DNA of 64,000 bases from Oceanicaulis sp. (GCA_040112665.1 CP157796.1:1490813-1554812); one strand, 5' to 3'. Numbered from the stretch's first letter, positions 26,875 to 36,694 are shown. The notes: generated from the sequence alone by a model not told the origin. Numbers and translations: made by a program.

Positions 26875-29814
26875 ATGAAACGCACCGCACTCATGCTCGG
26901 CGCCGCTTCGGTGCTGGCGCTCGCCGCCGCCACCGCCGCGAACGCGGCCGAGATCACCGGCCGCATCACGGAAGCCACCGGCGATATCGGCCTTCAGGGC
27001 GCGATCGTGCGCATCGTGGAGACCGGTCAGACCACCTCGACCGACCGCCAGGGCGAATTCCGCTTCGCCAACGTGCCGGCCGGCGAATACACGCTGGAGG
27101 TCAGCTATCTGGGCGCGGACCAGCAGACCCGTCAGGTCGTGCTGACCTCTGACGCGGACGCGGTGACCACCAACTTCACGCTCGGCGGCGACGTGTCGGT
27201 GCGCGACAACATCCTCGTGGTCGGCCAGCGCGGCCAGCTGACCGACGCGATCAACCGCCAGCGCTCGGCCGACGGCCTGATCGCGGTGCTCTCTTCGGAC
27301 GCGGTCGACCGCCTGCCTGACGAGAACGTCGCCGAGGCCGCGCGCCGCGCGGTCGGCGTGAACGTGCTCAACGACCAGGGCGAAGGCCGCTTCGTCTCGA
27401 TCCGCGGCATCGACCCGAACCTGAACACCACCACGGTCAACGGCGTGCGCCTGCCCTCGCCGGAAAGCGACAACCGCCAGGTGCCGCTCGACGTGATCGA
27501 TTCCGACGTGCTGTCCTCGATCGTGATCTCCAAGTCGCTGACGCCGGACATGCCCGGCGACACGATCGGCGGCAATATCGAGATCGAGACGCTGTCGGGC
27601 CTGGATCAGGACGACCGCCTGCTGCAAGTGCGCCTGCGCGGCATCTACGCCGACATCGTGGAAGATTACGGCTATCGCGGCTCGGTGACCTTCGCCGACA
27701 ACTTCATGGACGGCCGTCTGGGCGTGGCGCTTTCGGTCTCCGACCAGGAGCGCGCGTTCGGGTCGGACAACGTCGAAGTCGACGGCGGCTGGGATTTCGG
27801 CGAGTCGGTGCCGTTCCCGGGCGAGTTCGAACTGCGCAATTACGACATCACGCGGGAGCGGACCTCCTACGTGTTCAATCTGGACTTCGACGCCAGCGAG
27901 AGCACCTCGCTCTATCTGCGCACGACCTATTCGGACTTCTCAGACCAGGAATTCCGGTCGCGGGTCGAGAACAAGTTCGAAGACGCCGAGTACAGCACCG
28001 CGGCCTCGGGCGGCGGCGTGGCCTTCTTCAACGCCACCGGCTCTGACGAGTACGAGGTCGATCGCGACATCAAGGACCGCCTGGAAACCCAGACCATCTA
28101 CGCGATCGCGGCCGGCGGGGAGTCGATCTTCGGCGCCTGGACGGCCGATTACCAGATCGCCTACGCCTACGCCGAGGAAGCCGAGCCGAACCGGATCGAC
28201 GCCGCGTTCCGCCAGAACTTCGACACCGGCGTGTTCGGCGTGGACGTGAGCAACCCGATCCGGCCGCGCCTGGTGTTCGGCGACGCCGCCTCCGAAGCGG
28301 CCTATTTCGACGCCTCGGCCTATGAGTTCGACGATCTCGAATACCTCAACGGCGTCGCCGAAGACGACGAATGGTCCGCCGAGTTCAACCTCAATCGCGA
28401 AACCAGCTTCGGCCGGTATTACGGCTATGTGCAGGGCGGCCTCAGCTACCGGACCCGCGAGAAGGGCTACACCGCCGATCTCGAAGTCTATGACGGCTTC
28501 GGTCCGCGCGACCTGTTCCTCGACGAGTTCGGCGAGACCGTCGATTTCGGCCTCAACCCGATCGGCGTGACCCCTTCGGCGGGCGCGCTGCGCCAGTTCT
28601 TCTTCGCCAACCGGTCCGACTTCGAACTCGACCCGATCAACACCGCGATCGGCTCGGCGGCGGACTTCTACCGGGCCGAGGAAGACGTGTTCTCGGGCTA
28701 TCTGATGGCTTCAGTGGACATCGACCGGCTGCGCATCGTCGGCGGGGTCCGCGTCGAGGACACCGAATACGCAGCCCGCGGCTTCGAAGTGCTCGAGCAG
28801 GCTGTCGAAGAAGTCGTCGCCGGCGACGTCACCGGCTCGTTCGCCGGCTTCATTCCTGCCCCCGCCCTGCCGGGCACGCTGATCGCCGATACGGTGGAAG
28901 CGGACTACGACTCTGTGGCCGACGAGACCGAGATCGAGGGCGACCGGGTGTATCGCCGCGAGGTCAGGGCCTCGAACGACTACACCGACTGGCTTCCGAG
29001 CGTGAACCTGCGCTACGAGGCGAGCGATCGCATGGTGCTGCGCGGCGCCTATTACGCCTCGATCTCGCGGCCGAATCTGGCCCAGGCCGCGCCGCGCGTG
29101 GCCATCGAGCAGGACGACGGGGGCGATGTGGAAGCCGAATTCGGCAACCCCGATCTCGAACGTCAGCAGGCGCACAATTTCGACGTCGCGGTCGAGTACT
29201 ACCCCAACCGCGACTCGGTGGTCTCGGCCGGCCTGTTCTACAAGTCGATCGACAACTTCATCGCCGCCCAGGAATTCACGGGCATCACGGTGAACGGCGT
29301 CGCGATCGATGAAGGCCTGAGCTTCGTGAACATCGAAGAGGCCGATCTGCTCGGTCTCGAACTGAACTACCAGCAGGCGCTGACCTTCCTGCCGGGCCTG
29401 CTGCAGCACACCGTGATCGGGGCGAACTACACCTATGTCGACAGCGAAGCCACGCTGCCCGGCGGCCGTGAGATCACCCTGCCGCTGCAGTCCGAGCAGG
29501 TGGCCAACCTGATCCTGGGCTATGACGACGGCGATCTCGATCTGCGTGCCGCGCTGTCCTTCCGCGACGAGTATATCGACGTGATCGACGAAGGCGGCGC
29601 CGGGATCGACCGGATCATCGACGCCCACATGCAGTTCGATTTCTCGGCCAAGTACGACGTGACCGAGAACCTGCGCGCCTATCTCGACTTCAAGAACATC
29701 AACGACGAGCCCTTCGTCGCGGTCTTCCGCGACGGCGGCCGCACGGTGAACAGCCAGTACGAGACCTATGGCTGGCAGGCCCAGTTCGGCTTCCGCTACA
29801 CCTTCGGCGGCTAG
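26875..29814 (+). CDS. TonB-dependent receptor with carboxypeptidase-like N-terminal domain
   Basis: 979-residue outer-membrane receptor. Signal peptide residues 1-24 (ending AATAANA), then a carboxypeptidase-regulatory-like beta domain (about 25-100, ITGRITEATGDIGLQGA...VPAGEYTLEVSYLG), a TonB-box-like segment (NILVVGQ), a plug (about 115-250) and a 22-strand barrel ending in Phe-Gly-Gly. Receptors of this form often import oligosaccharides or other large substrates in Caulobacterales. ATG 26875 is best spaced from AAGGGGGA; the preceding ATG at 26872 is only one base from it. Substrate unknown. Confidence 0.92.
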   Translation: MKRTALMLGAASVLALAAATAANAAEITGRITEATGDIGLQGAIVRIVETGQTTSTDRQGEFRFANVPAGEYTLEVSYLGADQQTRQVVLTSDADAVTTNFTLGGDVSVRDNILVVGQRGQLTDAINRQRSADGLIAVLSSDAVDRLPDENVAEAARRAVGVNVLNDQGEGRFVSIRGIDPNLNTTTVNGVRLPSPESDNRQVPLDVIDSDVLSSIVISKSLTPDMPGDTIGGNIEIETLSGLDQDDRLLQVRLRGIYADIVEDYGYRGSVTFADNFMDGRLGVALSVSDQERAFGSDNVEVDGGWDFGESVPFPGEFELRNYDITRERTSYVFNLDFDASESTSLYLRTTYSDFSDQEFRSRVENKFEDAEYSTAASGGGVAFFNATGSDEYEVDRDIKDRLETQTIYAIAAGGESIFGAWTADYQIAYAYAEEAEPNRIDAAFRQNFDTGVFGVDVSNPIRPRLVFGDAASEAAYFDASAYEFDDLEYLNGVAEDDEWSAEFNLNRETSFGRYYGYVQGGLSYRTREKGYTADLEVYDGFGPRDLFLDEFGETVDFGLNPIGVTPSAGALRQFFFANRSDFELDPINTAIGSAADFYRAEEDVFSGYLMASVDIDRLRIVGGVRVEDTEYAARGFEVLEQAVEEVVAGDVTGSFAGFIPAPALPGTLIADTVEADYDSVADETEIEGDRVYRREVRASNDYTDWLPSVNLRYEASDRMVLRGAYYASISRPNLAQAAPRVAIEQDDGGDVEAEFGNPDLERQQAHNFDVAVEYYPNRDSVVSAGLFYKSIDNFIAAQEFTGITVNGVAIDEGLSFVNIEEADLLGLELNYQQALTFLPGLLQHTVIGANYTYVDSEATLPGGREITLPLQSEQVANLILGYDDGDLDLRAALSFRDEYIDVIDEGGAGIDRIIDAHMQFDFSAKYDVTENLRAYLDFKNINDEPFVAVFRDGGRTVNSQYETYGWQAQFGFRYTFGG

Positions 29815-29834
29815 GACGACTTCAGACGCGAGCG

Positions 29835-29870
29835 AACCCCCGGGAGCCCGGCTCCCGGGGGTTTTCTTTT
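29835..29870 (+). terminator. Intrinsic terminator of the TonB receptor gene
   Basis: A stem of AACCCCCGGGAG with CTCCCGGGGGTT and a 5-base loop is followed by TTCTTTT, 21 bases after the receptor stop codon. Confidence 0.93.
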
Positions 29871-29875
29871 CCGCG

Positions 29876-31123
29876 TCACCGCCCCGCCATGGCGTGCACG
29901 GCGGCCAGCGCTTCTGCAGTGATCTGATCGTCGTCGAGATCGTCGAGCGCATGCGCCGCCGAGCCGGCGGTGAAGCCCAGAAGCACTGGTTCGCCCGTGA
30001 CCTTGTGCAGGTTGAACCAGCCCGCAAAGCGGCCCGGCCTTTCGGCCATGAAGCCGAACCCGTCGGCGTCTTCAGGCCAGAAGGCGCGCTCGAATTTCAG
30101 ATAGACCTTGTCCAGAAGCCCCATGCCGAGCCGGTCGATCGCGCCGGTCTTGGCGCCGGGCAGGCCGGGTTCGAAGCGCACCGCACTGTCCTCGAGCACG
30201 CCCAAAGGCAGGGTGACGAGCACGGCGTCCGCTCGAACGACCTCGCCGCCGGCCAGCGCGATTTCCGCGCCGTGCTCACTCCATCCCACCGCTTCGGCTT
30301 CCGCGCCCAGCCGGACGGCGTAATCGCCCCCGAGCACGGCGAAGATCTGGTCGTAGCCGCCGGGAAACACCGCCTCCGCGCCGGGAAAGGCGTCTGTGAA
30401 CGACCGCATGGACGGGTGAAGATCAGCCATGTCGGCGGCGAAGCCGAGCTCGTAATCCAGCGTGTCGCGGAAGGTTTGCGGGGTCAGCAGATAGCGCCGC
30501 CGACGGCCCGCCGCGTCATATATCCTGATCCGGTCCCAGGACGTGACGGCGAGGTCCGCGCCGGCCCGCCGCGCCAGCGCTGTCACAGGGTTTCCGTCAA
30601 GGCCGTGGATCCAGCTCGCGCCCAGATCGAGGGCCGGGCCGAGCGAGCGGTCGGTGTGCACCCGTCCGCCGATCCTGTCGCGCGCTTCAAAGACGGTGAC
30701 TGTGCGCCCGGCCTCGCTCAGCGCCTGCGCCGCGGCGAGCCCCGCCGCGCCCGCGCCGATCACCGCGATCGCCCTCGCCGGGGTCGCCGCGATCTCCCGC
30801 GCCGCACGGGTGCCGCTCATCAGCGCGCCATGAACGGTGGAGGGCTTGTCCGGCTCGGTCGCCTCGCCGGCGAAGAAGACGCGGTCGCTGATCGGCGCAG
30901 CCAGCGCCAGCCGGTCCTCAGGCCGGGCGCGGACCGAGAGGAAGGAGTAGGACCCGCGCGCGAACCGGTCCTGCGCCCAGCGGGTGATCCGCGCGCCGGT
31001 CAGCGGCGCAGGCTCGCCGAACCCCCGCCCGCCGCAGCCGCCCAGCGCAAACCCGCTGAGCCCCGCGCCGAGACCGGCGAGGGTGCCTCTACGTGTGAAG
31101 CCGGTAATCCGATCGAGCACCAT
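29876..31123 (-). CDS. Circularly permuted flavin amine oxidase with Tat signal and lipobox
   Basis: 415-residue FAD-dependent amine oxidase relative with an altered domain order. Residues 8-30 form a twin-arginine signal (TRRGTLAGLG) ending in a lipobox-like Cys30. Residues 46-112 carry what is normally the C-terminal part of the family: W49, GSYS (57-60), FAGEAT (84-89), VHGALMSG. Only then comes the normally N-terminal dinucleotide motif VIGAGAAGLAAA (from 121), ARDRIGGRVH and GASWIHG, followed by LPLGVL and the substrate domain, where the protein ends. ATG 31123 follows GAAAGAGG. Divergent from the TPR-RyR gene. The fold pieces needed for FAD binding are all present, so it may be active in the periplasm. 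Confidence 0.85.
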   Translation of the reverse strand: MVLDRITGFTRRGTLAGLGAGLSGFALGGCGGRGFGEPAPLTGARITRWAQDRFARGSYSFLSVRARPEDRLALAAPISDRVFFAGEATEPDKPSTVHGALMSGTRAAREIAATPARAIAVIGAGAAGLAAAQALSEAGRTVTVFEARDRIGGRVHTDRSLGPALDLGASWIHGLDGNPVTALARRAGADLAVTSWDRIRIYDAAGRRRRYLLTPQTFRDTLDYELGFAADMADLHPSMRSFTDAFPGAEAVFPGGYDQIFAVLGGDYAVRLGAEAEAVGWSEHGAEIALAGGEVVRADAVLVTLPLGVLEDSAVRFEPGLPGAKTGAIDRLGMGLLDKVYLKFERAFWPEDADGFGFMAERPGRFAGWFNLHKVTGEPVLLGFTAGSAAHALDDLDDDQITAEALAAVHAMAGR

Positions 31124-31291
31124 CGCGCCTCTTTCAATATAGCGCGGGAAGTGAACCGTCCCGCAGCCGTCTCGGCAAGACTGTTCGCGGCGCAGCCGGA
31201 CCGCTTCGCTATGGCGCTCGGGATGTGGACGTGGTTAAAATGCAATTGTGGGGCGTACGAAGAACGTACAGGTGAAAAGCGGGGCGGAGCG

Positions 31292-34069
31292 ATGACAGGC
31301 GTTCTGCGAATCCTCTTGATCGTCGTGCTGTTCGCCGCGAGCACTACGGCGTTCGCGCGCAATACCGACCGCGACGCACAGCTGCAGATTTCCGCCGCGG
31401 TCTACGCTGCAGCCGCCACGCAGGCCGCGATCCAGCGGCGCGCCGACGAGCGGACCCGCGCCTTGCAGGCCGAGATCGACGCTCTTGCCTCGGAGGTCGC
31501 GGCCGGCGAAGCCGAGCGTGAGCGCCTCGTGCAGGCGCACGAGGCGCTTATTTCCGATCTCGCCGAGCGTGACCGCGAATACGCGGTGGAGATCGCGGTT
31601 TTTCGCGGCGCGCTCGAAACGATCGTGGAAACCGAAGAGGGGTTGGCGGCGCTGGCGCGGTTCAACGCCGGCGACGAGATAGGAGCGCTGGACGTGCTCG
31701 ACGATCTGGCTGAGGCCCGCGCTTCAGCCCGCGAGGCGGCCGCGCGCACCGCCGAGGCCGAAGACCGGCGGCCGACCGCGAACCTCGCGCTGGACGCCCA
31801 GCGGCGCGGACGTGTGCCGCTGAATTCGGTGATCGAACGCTTCCAGCGCATCGTCGCGCTCGACCCCGGCGGTCTTCGTGAATGGCGCATCCTGGCGGTG
31901 CTGCAAATCGAGGCGGACGATCTTGAAGGCGCGATCGCCAGCGTGCGCACCGCCCTGGAACGCGCCGAAGGCTCAACTGAAGAGCCAGGTCTGCTCGAGC
32001 AGCTCGGCGAGGCGCTCGTGCTCAACGGCGATACCGTAGGTGCGCTTGAAGTGTTTCAGCGCCGGCTCGCGATCGAGCGCGCCGCGCTGGCGGCCGATCC
32101 CGACCATCCGCCGAACAGGCGCACCGTGTCGGTGGCGCTGCACGATCTGGGTCAGGCCTATGGCGACCTGGCCGATTACACCGCTGCGCTCGAGGCCTAT
32201 CGCGAGGCTCGTGCGATCAATCGCGCGCTCGTCGACGCTCTGCCCGTCGAGGGCGACCCGGCCGCCGCCGAGAGGTGGGCGTATACGGTGATGCGGTCGC
32301 TGACCGTCAGCCTGAACCGGATGGGCGAGACCCATCGCCTGCTGGGCGATCTGCCCGCAGCGCTGAGTGCGTTCCGCGAAGCGCACGAGATCCGGGTGAC
32401 GCTGCGCGAGCTCGAACCGGAGTCGATCGAGGCCCTGCGCGATATCGGCGTGTCCTACGACCGGATCGGCGACATCCTCGTCGAGCAGGGCGACACGGCC
32501 GCGGCGCTGGAGGCGCGCCTCGCCTCGCTTGCGATCTCCGAACAGCTGATCGAGATCGACCCGGAGTCCGCGCTTCATCTGCGCGGCGCGTCGGTCGACC
32601 TGCACAAGGTGGGTCACATCCTGCGCGGCCGGAACGATCTGGACGGGGCGATGGCGCACTATCAGCGCGCGTTCGAGATTCGCAGCGGGCTGGCCGAGAA
32701 AAACCCCGGCTCCGGCCGGGCGCAGCGCGATCTCACGGTGAGCCTCAACAATCTCGGCGATCTTCACATGATCCGCGCCGAACCCGCCGAGGCGCTCGCC
32801 CGGTACCAGGCCGGCCTCGGCGTCCGTCGCGCCCTGGCCGCGGACTATCCGGACTCCATGCAGTTCAAGCGCGATCTGGTGGTGAGCCTGGACAATGTCG
32901 GCGAGGCCGAGCTCGCGCTGGGCGATCACCAGGCGGCGCGCGCGGCGCAGACCGAGGCGCTGGAACTCGCCGAGCTGATCTACGACGCTGCCCCGGACTC
33001 CGCGCAGGCGGCTCGCGACGTGGCCCAGGCGCTCGTCCGGCTGGGCGCGATCGAAACCGAGGCGGGCGATCCGGCCGCCGCGCTGGACCTGCTCGTCCGG
33101 GCCCGATCGATCTATGACGGACTTCTGAGCGACGATCCCAGCTCCGTTCTGGTCCTGGGCGCGATCGCGACGACCGACCAGGCGCGCGGCGCGGCGCTGG
33201 CCGCGTCCGGGGCGCCGCAGGAGGCGCGCGCCTCGCCCGACCTGATCGCGGCGCTGAGGGCGCGCCTGTCCGCTGCCCCGGTGACGCTGGCCTATGTCGG
33301 CGCCGAGGCGGGCGAGGACGCGCTGCGCATCGCGCTGGGCCTGCGCGAACGGGCGCTGACAGAGACGCTGTTCGACGCGCCGGTCTTCCTGCCCGTGCGC
33401 AAGGGATCGGGTCTGCCCGCCCATGAGGGCGGGGCGGCGTTCGCCGCCGGGGTTCCCGTGCTCGCCTGCGCGAGCTGGTCTGAAGTGATCGCCGCTTCGG
33501 GCATGCTGGACAGGACGCCGGACGGTCTGGCGCGCGACCATCACGAGGCCTATCGCATCCAGGACGGCGACGGGCCGGCCGCCGCGCCCTGGGAGGCGCT
33601 CGCTGAGCGCTTCCGACAATCCAATCGCCGCGCGGTCGCCCATTTGCCCGCCAAGCTGGCGAGCCTGGGGTTCGATGTCACCCCGCTGACCGGCGAGGCC
33701 GGGTTGTCTCCGGAGTCCCGGCCGTCGCTCGCACCCGAAGAGACGCTGTACCGCAACGCCACCGAGCTGATGGAGATCGCCCGGCTCGAACACTTGCGCT
33801 GGGCTGCGGACCGGCTGGTGGACGGCTGGCGCTTCGGCGAGGTGCGCGACGACGCGGCGCGGACCCATCCCAACCTCGTCGACTTCGACAGCCTGCCCGC
33901 CGAGATCCAGGCCTACGACATCCGTCTCGCGGCGCTGCTGAGCCGATGGGTGCGTCCCGGCGAGGGCGGGCTCCGCCGCGTAACGGGCCGCCGCGCCGCC
34001 CCCGAAGAGATCGCAGCCGATCGCGCCGCCGTCGAGGCCGCCGGAATCGATCTCGGCGAACTGGCGTAA
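31292..34069 (+). CDS. Exported TPR protein with C-terminal RyR domain
   Basis: 925 residues. Residues 1-23 are a signal peptide (LILLIV..TTAFA). About 45-160 is a charged coiled coil; about 200-590 is a series of roughly 50-residue TPR-type repeats (SVALHDLGQAYGDLADYTAALEAYREA and similar). A segment from about 645 (VTLAYVGAEAG) leads to SNRRAVAHLPAKL and a RyR domain at about 830-882 (LEHLRWAADRLVDGW, THPNLVDFDSLP, YDIRLAALL). Prokaryotic RyR domains are usually found on cytoplasmic TrkA/NAD-binding-type proteins, so an export signal is odd. Start 31292 follows GGGGCGGAG; the long open frame upstream is the shadow of the amine oxidase. Function unknown. Confidence 0.82.
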   Translation: MTGVLRILLIVVLFAASTTAFARNTDRDAQLQISAAVYAAAATQAAIQRRADERTRALQAEIDALASEVAAGEAERERLVQAHEALISDLAERDREYAVEIAVFRGALETIVETEEGLAALARFNAGDEIGALDVLDDLAEARASAREAAARTAEAEDRRPTANLALDAQRRGRVPLNSVIERFQRIVALDPGGLREWRILAVLQIEADDLEGAIASVRTALERAEGSTEEPGLLEQLGEALVLNGDTVGALEVFQRRLAIERAALAADPDHPPNRRTVSVALHDLGQAYGDLADYTAALEAYREARAINRALVDALPVEGDPAAAERWAYTVMRSLTVSLNRMGETHRLLGDLPAALSAFREAHEIRVTLRELEPESIEALRDIGVSYDRIGDILVEQGDTAAALEARLASLAISEQLIEIDPESALHLRGASVDLHKVGHILRGRNDLDGAMAHYQRAFEIRSGLAEKNPGSGRAQRDLTVSLNNLGDLHMIRAEPAEALARYQAGLGVRRALAADYPDSMQFKRDLVVSLDNVGEAELALGDHQAARAAQTEALELAELIYDAAPDSAQAARDVAQALVRLGAIETEAGDPAAALDLLVRARSIYDGLLSDDPSSVLVLGAIATTDQARGAALAASGAPQEARASPDLIAALRARLSAAPVTLAYVGAEAGEDALRIALGLRERALTETLFDAPVFLPVRKGSGLPAHEGGAAFAAGVPVLACASWSEVIAASGMLDRTPDGLARDHHEAYRIQDGDGPAAAPWEALAERFRQSNRRAVAHLPAKLASLGFDVTPLTGEAGLSPESRPSLAPEETLYRNATELMEIARLEHLRWAADRLVDGWRFGEVRDDAARTHPNLVDFDSLPAEIQAYDIRLAALLSRWVRPGEGGLRRVTGRRAAPEEIAADRAAVEAAGIDLGELA

Positions 34070-34129
34070 GCGGCGCGAGCGCCAGACAGCGGCTTGCCGG
34101 GTACGGCGATCGTGAGTAATCGATCCTGC

Positions 34130-34516
34130 ATGCGCCGCTCTGTTCTAATCCGTGTCGCCGCCGCGTTCGTCGCGTTGCAGGCGTTATGGTCCGGCTTCGC
34201 CGCCACTGCGCTGGCCGCCGGCGTGGACGAGGCGCGCTATTTCTGCGGCGTTCTGACGCCGAGTGCGGAAGCCCGAGCCGCAATGGCCGAGCTCATCGAA
34301 CTCGCCGGCCTGGAAGACCCCGCGGCGGAAACGGCCTTCACACCTGACGATTGCCCGGCCTGCACCTTCGCGGCCTTGCCGCCGTGTGAGCCGTGTACGC
34401 CGTTCAGGCCCGCCTTTACGCTATCCGCAGCCTCCGCCACGCAGGCCGGCGTCCTGACGGTCCGCCAGATTCGCGGCCCGCCCGTCGGCCTCAGGGCGCC
34501 GCCTTTCTCCGTCTGA
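34130..34516 (+). CDS. Exported Cys-rich DUF2946-like protein
   Basis: 128 residues with a signal peptide (RRSVLIRVAAAFVALQALWSGFAATALAAG). The mature part has one Cys near its start and the cluster CPACTFAALPPCEPC, then a proline-rich tail ending LRAPPFSV, like the ARAPP tails of DUF2946 proteins found beside copper and other metal genes. It lies 78 bases before a TonB receptor and opens the metal-related gene set. ATG 34130 was chosen over GTG 34112. A metal-binding role is inference from its Cys spacing and neighbours. Confidence 0.65.
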   Translation: MRRSVLIRVAAAFVALQALWSGFAATALAAGVDEARYFCGVLTPSAEARAAMAELIELAGLEDPAAETAFTPDDCPACTFAALPPCEPCTPFRPAFTLSAASATQAGVLTVRQIRGPPVGLRAPPFSV

Positions 34517-34594
34517 GCTTTCGATCACCATCGACCAGCCGGCCGCCCGGCCGGCGCGGCGCGTGTCTGCGCCTTGCTCTGACGGAAAGATTCC

Positions 34595-36694
34595 ATGACT
34601 TCTCTTCTGCTTGCGGGCGCGGCTGCGCTCGCCCTCGACGCTGCTGTCCAGGCGGACGCTCCTGACGCCGACCCGCGCTGGGTCGACGTGATCCAGGTGA
34701 CCGGCCGACCCATCGAGACCGGCGCGGTTCGCCCCGAAGACGCTCCGGCGCTCGAGGCCGACGCCGCCGCGCTCGCCGCTCGCCTTCCCGGCGCGGCGCT
34801 GATCGACAACGGCGCGCTGTCGGGCCAGCTCCAGCATCGCGGCCTGTTCGGCGCGCGCGTGCCCGCCGCGATCGACGGCGTAAGGCTCGCCTCGGGCGGT
34901 CCGAACCTGATGGACCCGCCGCTGCATTATGCGCCGACCCCGCTCGTCGAACGGATCGAATTGACCCGCGGACCGGCCCCGGTGTCTGAAGGCCCGGCGC
35001 TGGGTGCGGCGGCGAATGTCGTGCTCAAGTCGATCAGCTATGCCCCGAGTGCGACGCCGGAGGTCTCGGGGTCGTTGACGGCGGTCGCCCGAAGCGTCGA
35101 TGACAGTTACGGCGTAGGCGCCGTCGCCGGGATCGCGACGGCGCGCCAGCGTCTTCAGATCCTCGCCTCGCGCGAGGAAGGCGGCGATCTCGACACGCCG
35201 TACGGCACGCTCGACGGGACCGGACATGAGCGCCTCGTGTACGGCGCGGGTTATACGATCCGGCCCGCCAAGGGGATCGAGGCGCGGCTGGACATGCGCC
35301 GTCAGGAAACCGGCGAGACCGGCAATCCGCCGTTTCCGATGGATATCCGATTTTTCGACACCACGATCACCCGCGCCGGCGTCACGGTCGAGCGCGGCGG
35401 CTGGACGGTCGATCTGACGGCGCGCCATGGCCGGGTCGATCATGCGATGAACAATTTCACGCTCCGACCTGCGCCGGCGCCGATGCAGCGGAGGGAGACC
35501 TTCGCCTCGGCGGAAACCACAGGGTTCGAGGCGGAAGCCGCTTACGCGCTGGCGGATGGAGAGATCCGCTTCGGCGCGGATTTCGAAGCCTCAGACCACG
35601 ACGTGACGATCACCAATCCGGTGAACCCGGACTTCTTCGTCACTCCGGTCAAGGACGCCGAACTCGCCCGCACGGGCGCGTTCGCAGAATGGGACGGGCG
35701 CGCGGGCGGGCTGGAGCTTTATCTCGGCGCCCGCATCGACGCCTATGAGGCCGAGGCGCGCAGCCCGCTGATCGGCCCGGCTCTGCCGATGGGTCCGCGC
35801 ATGCTGGCGGCGGCCTATACGGCGGCGGACCGGGACTGGGACGCGGTGACTGCGGATGCGCTCGTGCGGGTCGCACGTCCGGTCTCGGATACGACACGCC
35901 TGCGCGCCGCGCTCTACAGGAAGTCCCGCGCGCCGGGCTATCTCGAACGCTTCGCCTGGCTGCCCACGCCGGCCAGCGGCGGCCTTGCGGACGGAAACAC
36001 CTATGTCGGTGATCTCGATCTCGACGTGGAAACCGCAACCGGCTTCGAAGTCGGCGTCGATTGCGCCGGCGCGCGCGCCTATGTCCGCCCCACCGCTTAT
36101 GTCAGCTGGATCGGCGACTACATCCAGGGCGCGCCGGCCGAGCCGGTCACGCCGGGCGTCGTCGACACCCCGCTTGAAATGGTTTCGGCCATGAACGGCG
36201 ATCCCACGCCGCTGCGCTTTTCCAATGTCGAGGCGCGGCTTCATGGCTTCGACGCCGATTTCGGCGCCGCGCTTTTCGAGGCCCTGGGCGGGGCCTGGCG
36301 GGTGGACGGCGTCATCAGCATCGTCAGGGGCGAGCGGACCGATATAGAGGACAATCTGTACCGGATCGCGCCGGACCGGCTGACCGCGACGCTCAGCCAT
36401 GAGCGGGCGAGCTGGTCGGCGGGGCTGGAGGTGAGGGCTGTCGCCGAACAGGACCGCGTTTCAGCCTCCAACAGCGAGGCGAAAACGCCCGGCCATGTCG
36501 TTCTGGGTCTGGTCGCCTCGGCCGATCTGGGCGCAAGGGCTCAGGTCTCGGCCGGCGTCGACAACCTGCTGGACCAGCCCTACCGCGATCATCTCGGGGG
36601 CTATAACCGCAATTCAGGCCTCGGCGTGCCGGTCGGCGAGCGTCTGCCCGGCGCGGGCCGCGGGGGCTGGCTGCGGCTGAGCGCGGCGTTTTAG
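34595..36694 (+). CDS. TonB-dependent receptor of the metal-associated gene set
   Basis: 699-residue outer-membrane receptor. Short signal (MTSLLLAGAAALALDAAVQA), TonB-box-like DVIQVTG, plug about 45-160 (LQHRGLFGARVPAAIDGVR, VERIELTRGPAPVSEGP), then a barrel ending in Phe. The plug wording resembles the copper-receptor (OprC/NosA) group. The genes around it encode Cys/His-rich exported proteins, a MerP-like and a MerT-like protein, which supports a metal ion or metal-chelate as substrate; which metal is not visible. Confidence 0.88.
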   Translation: MTSLLLAGAAALALDAAVQADAPDADPRWVDVIQVTGRPIETGAVRPEDAPALEADAAALAARLPGAALIDNGALSGQLQHRGLFGARVPAAIDGVRLASGGPNLMDPPLHYAPTPLVERIELTRGPAPVSEGPALGAAANVVLKSISYAPSATPEVSGSLTAVARSVDDSYGVGAVAGIATARQRLQILASREEGGDLDTPYGTLDGTGHERLVYGAGYTIRPAKGIEARLDMRRQETGETGNPPFPMDIRFFDTTITRAGVTVERGGWTVDLTARHGRVDHAMNNFTLRPAPAPMQRRETFASAETTGFEAEAAYALADGEIRFGADFEASDHDVTITNPVNPDFFVTPVKDAELARTGAFAEWDGRAGGLELYLGARIDAYEAEARSPLIGPALPMGPRMLAAAYTAADRDWDAVTADALVRVARPVSDTTRLRAALYRKSRAPGYLERFAWLPTPASGGLADGNTYVGDLDLDVETATGFEVGVDCAGARAYVRPTAYVSWIGDYIQGAPAEPVTPGVVDTPLEMVSAMNGDPTPLRFSNVEARLHGFDADFGAALFEALGGAWRVDGVISIVRGERTDIEDNLYRIAPDRLTATLSHERASWSAGLEVRAVAEQDRVSASNSEAKTPGHVVLGLVASADLGARAQVSAGVDNLLDQPYRDHLGGYNRNSGLGVPVGERLPGAGRGGWLRLSAAF

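Noticed and set aside
29768..31291. Very long N-terminal extension of the TPR-RyR protein
   Set aside because: The open frame covers the amine oxidase in antisense, is Arg/Pro rich and lacks a start site; a signal peptide begins at 31292.
34094..34129. Start of the DUF2946-like gene at TTG 34094 or GTG 34112
   Set aside because: Both add polar residues before a good signal peptide, and neither has a better ribosome-binding site than ATG 34130.
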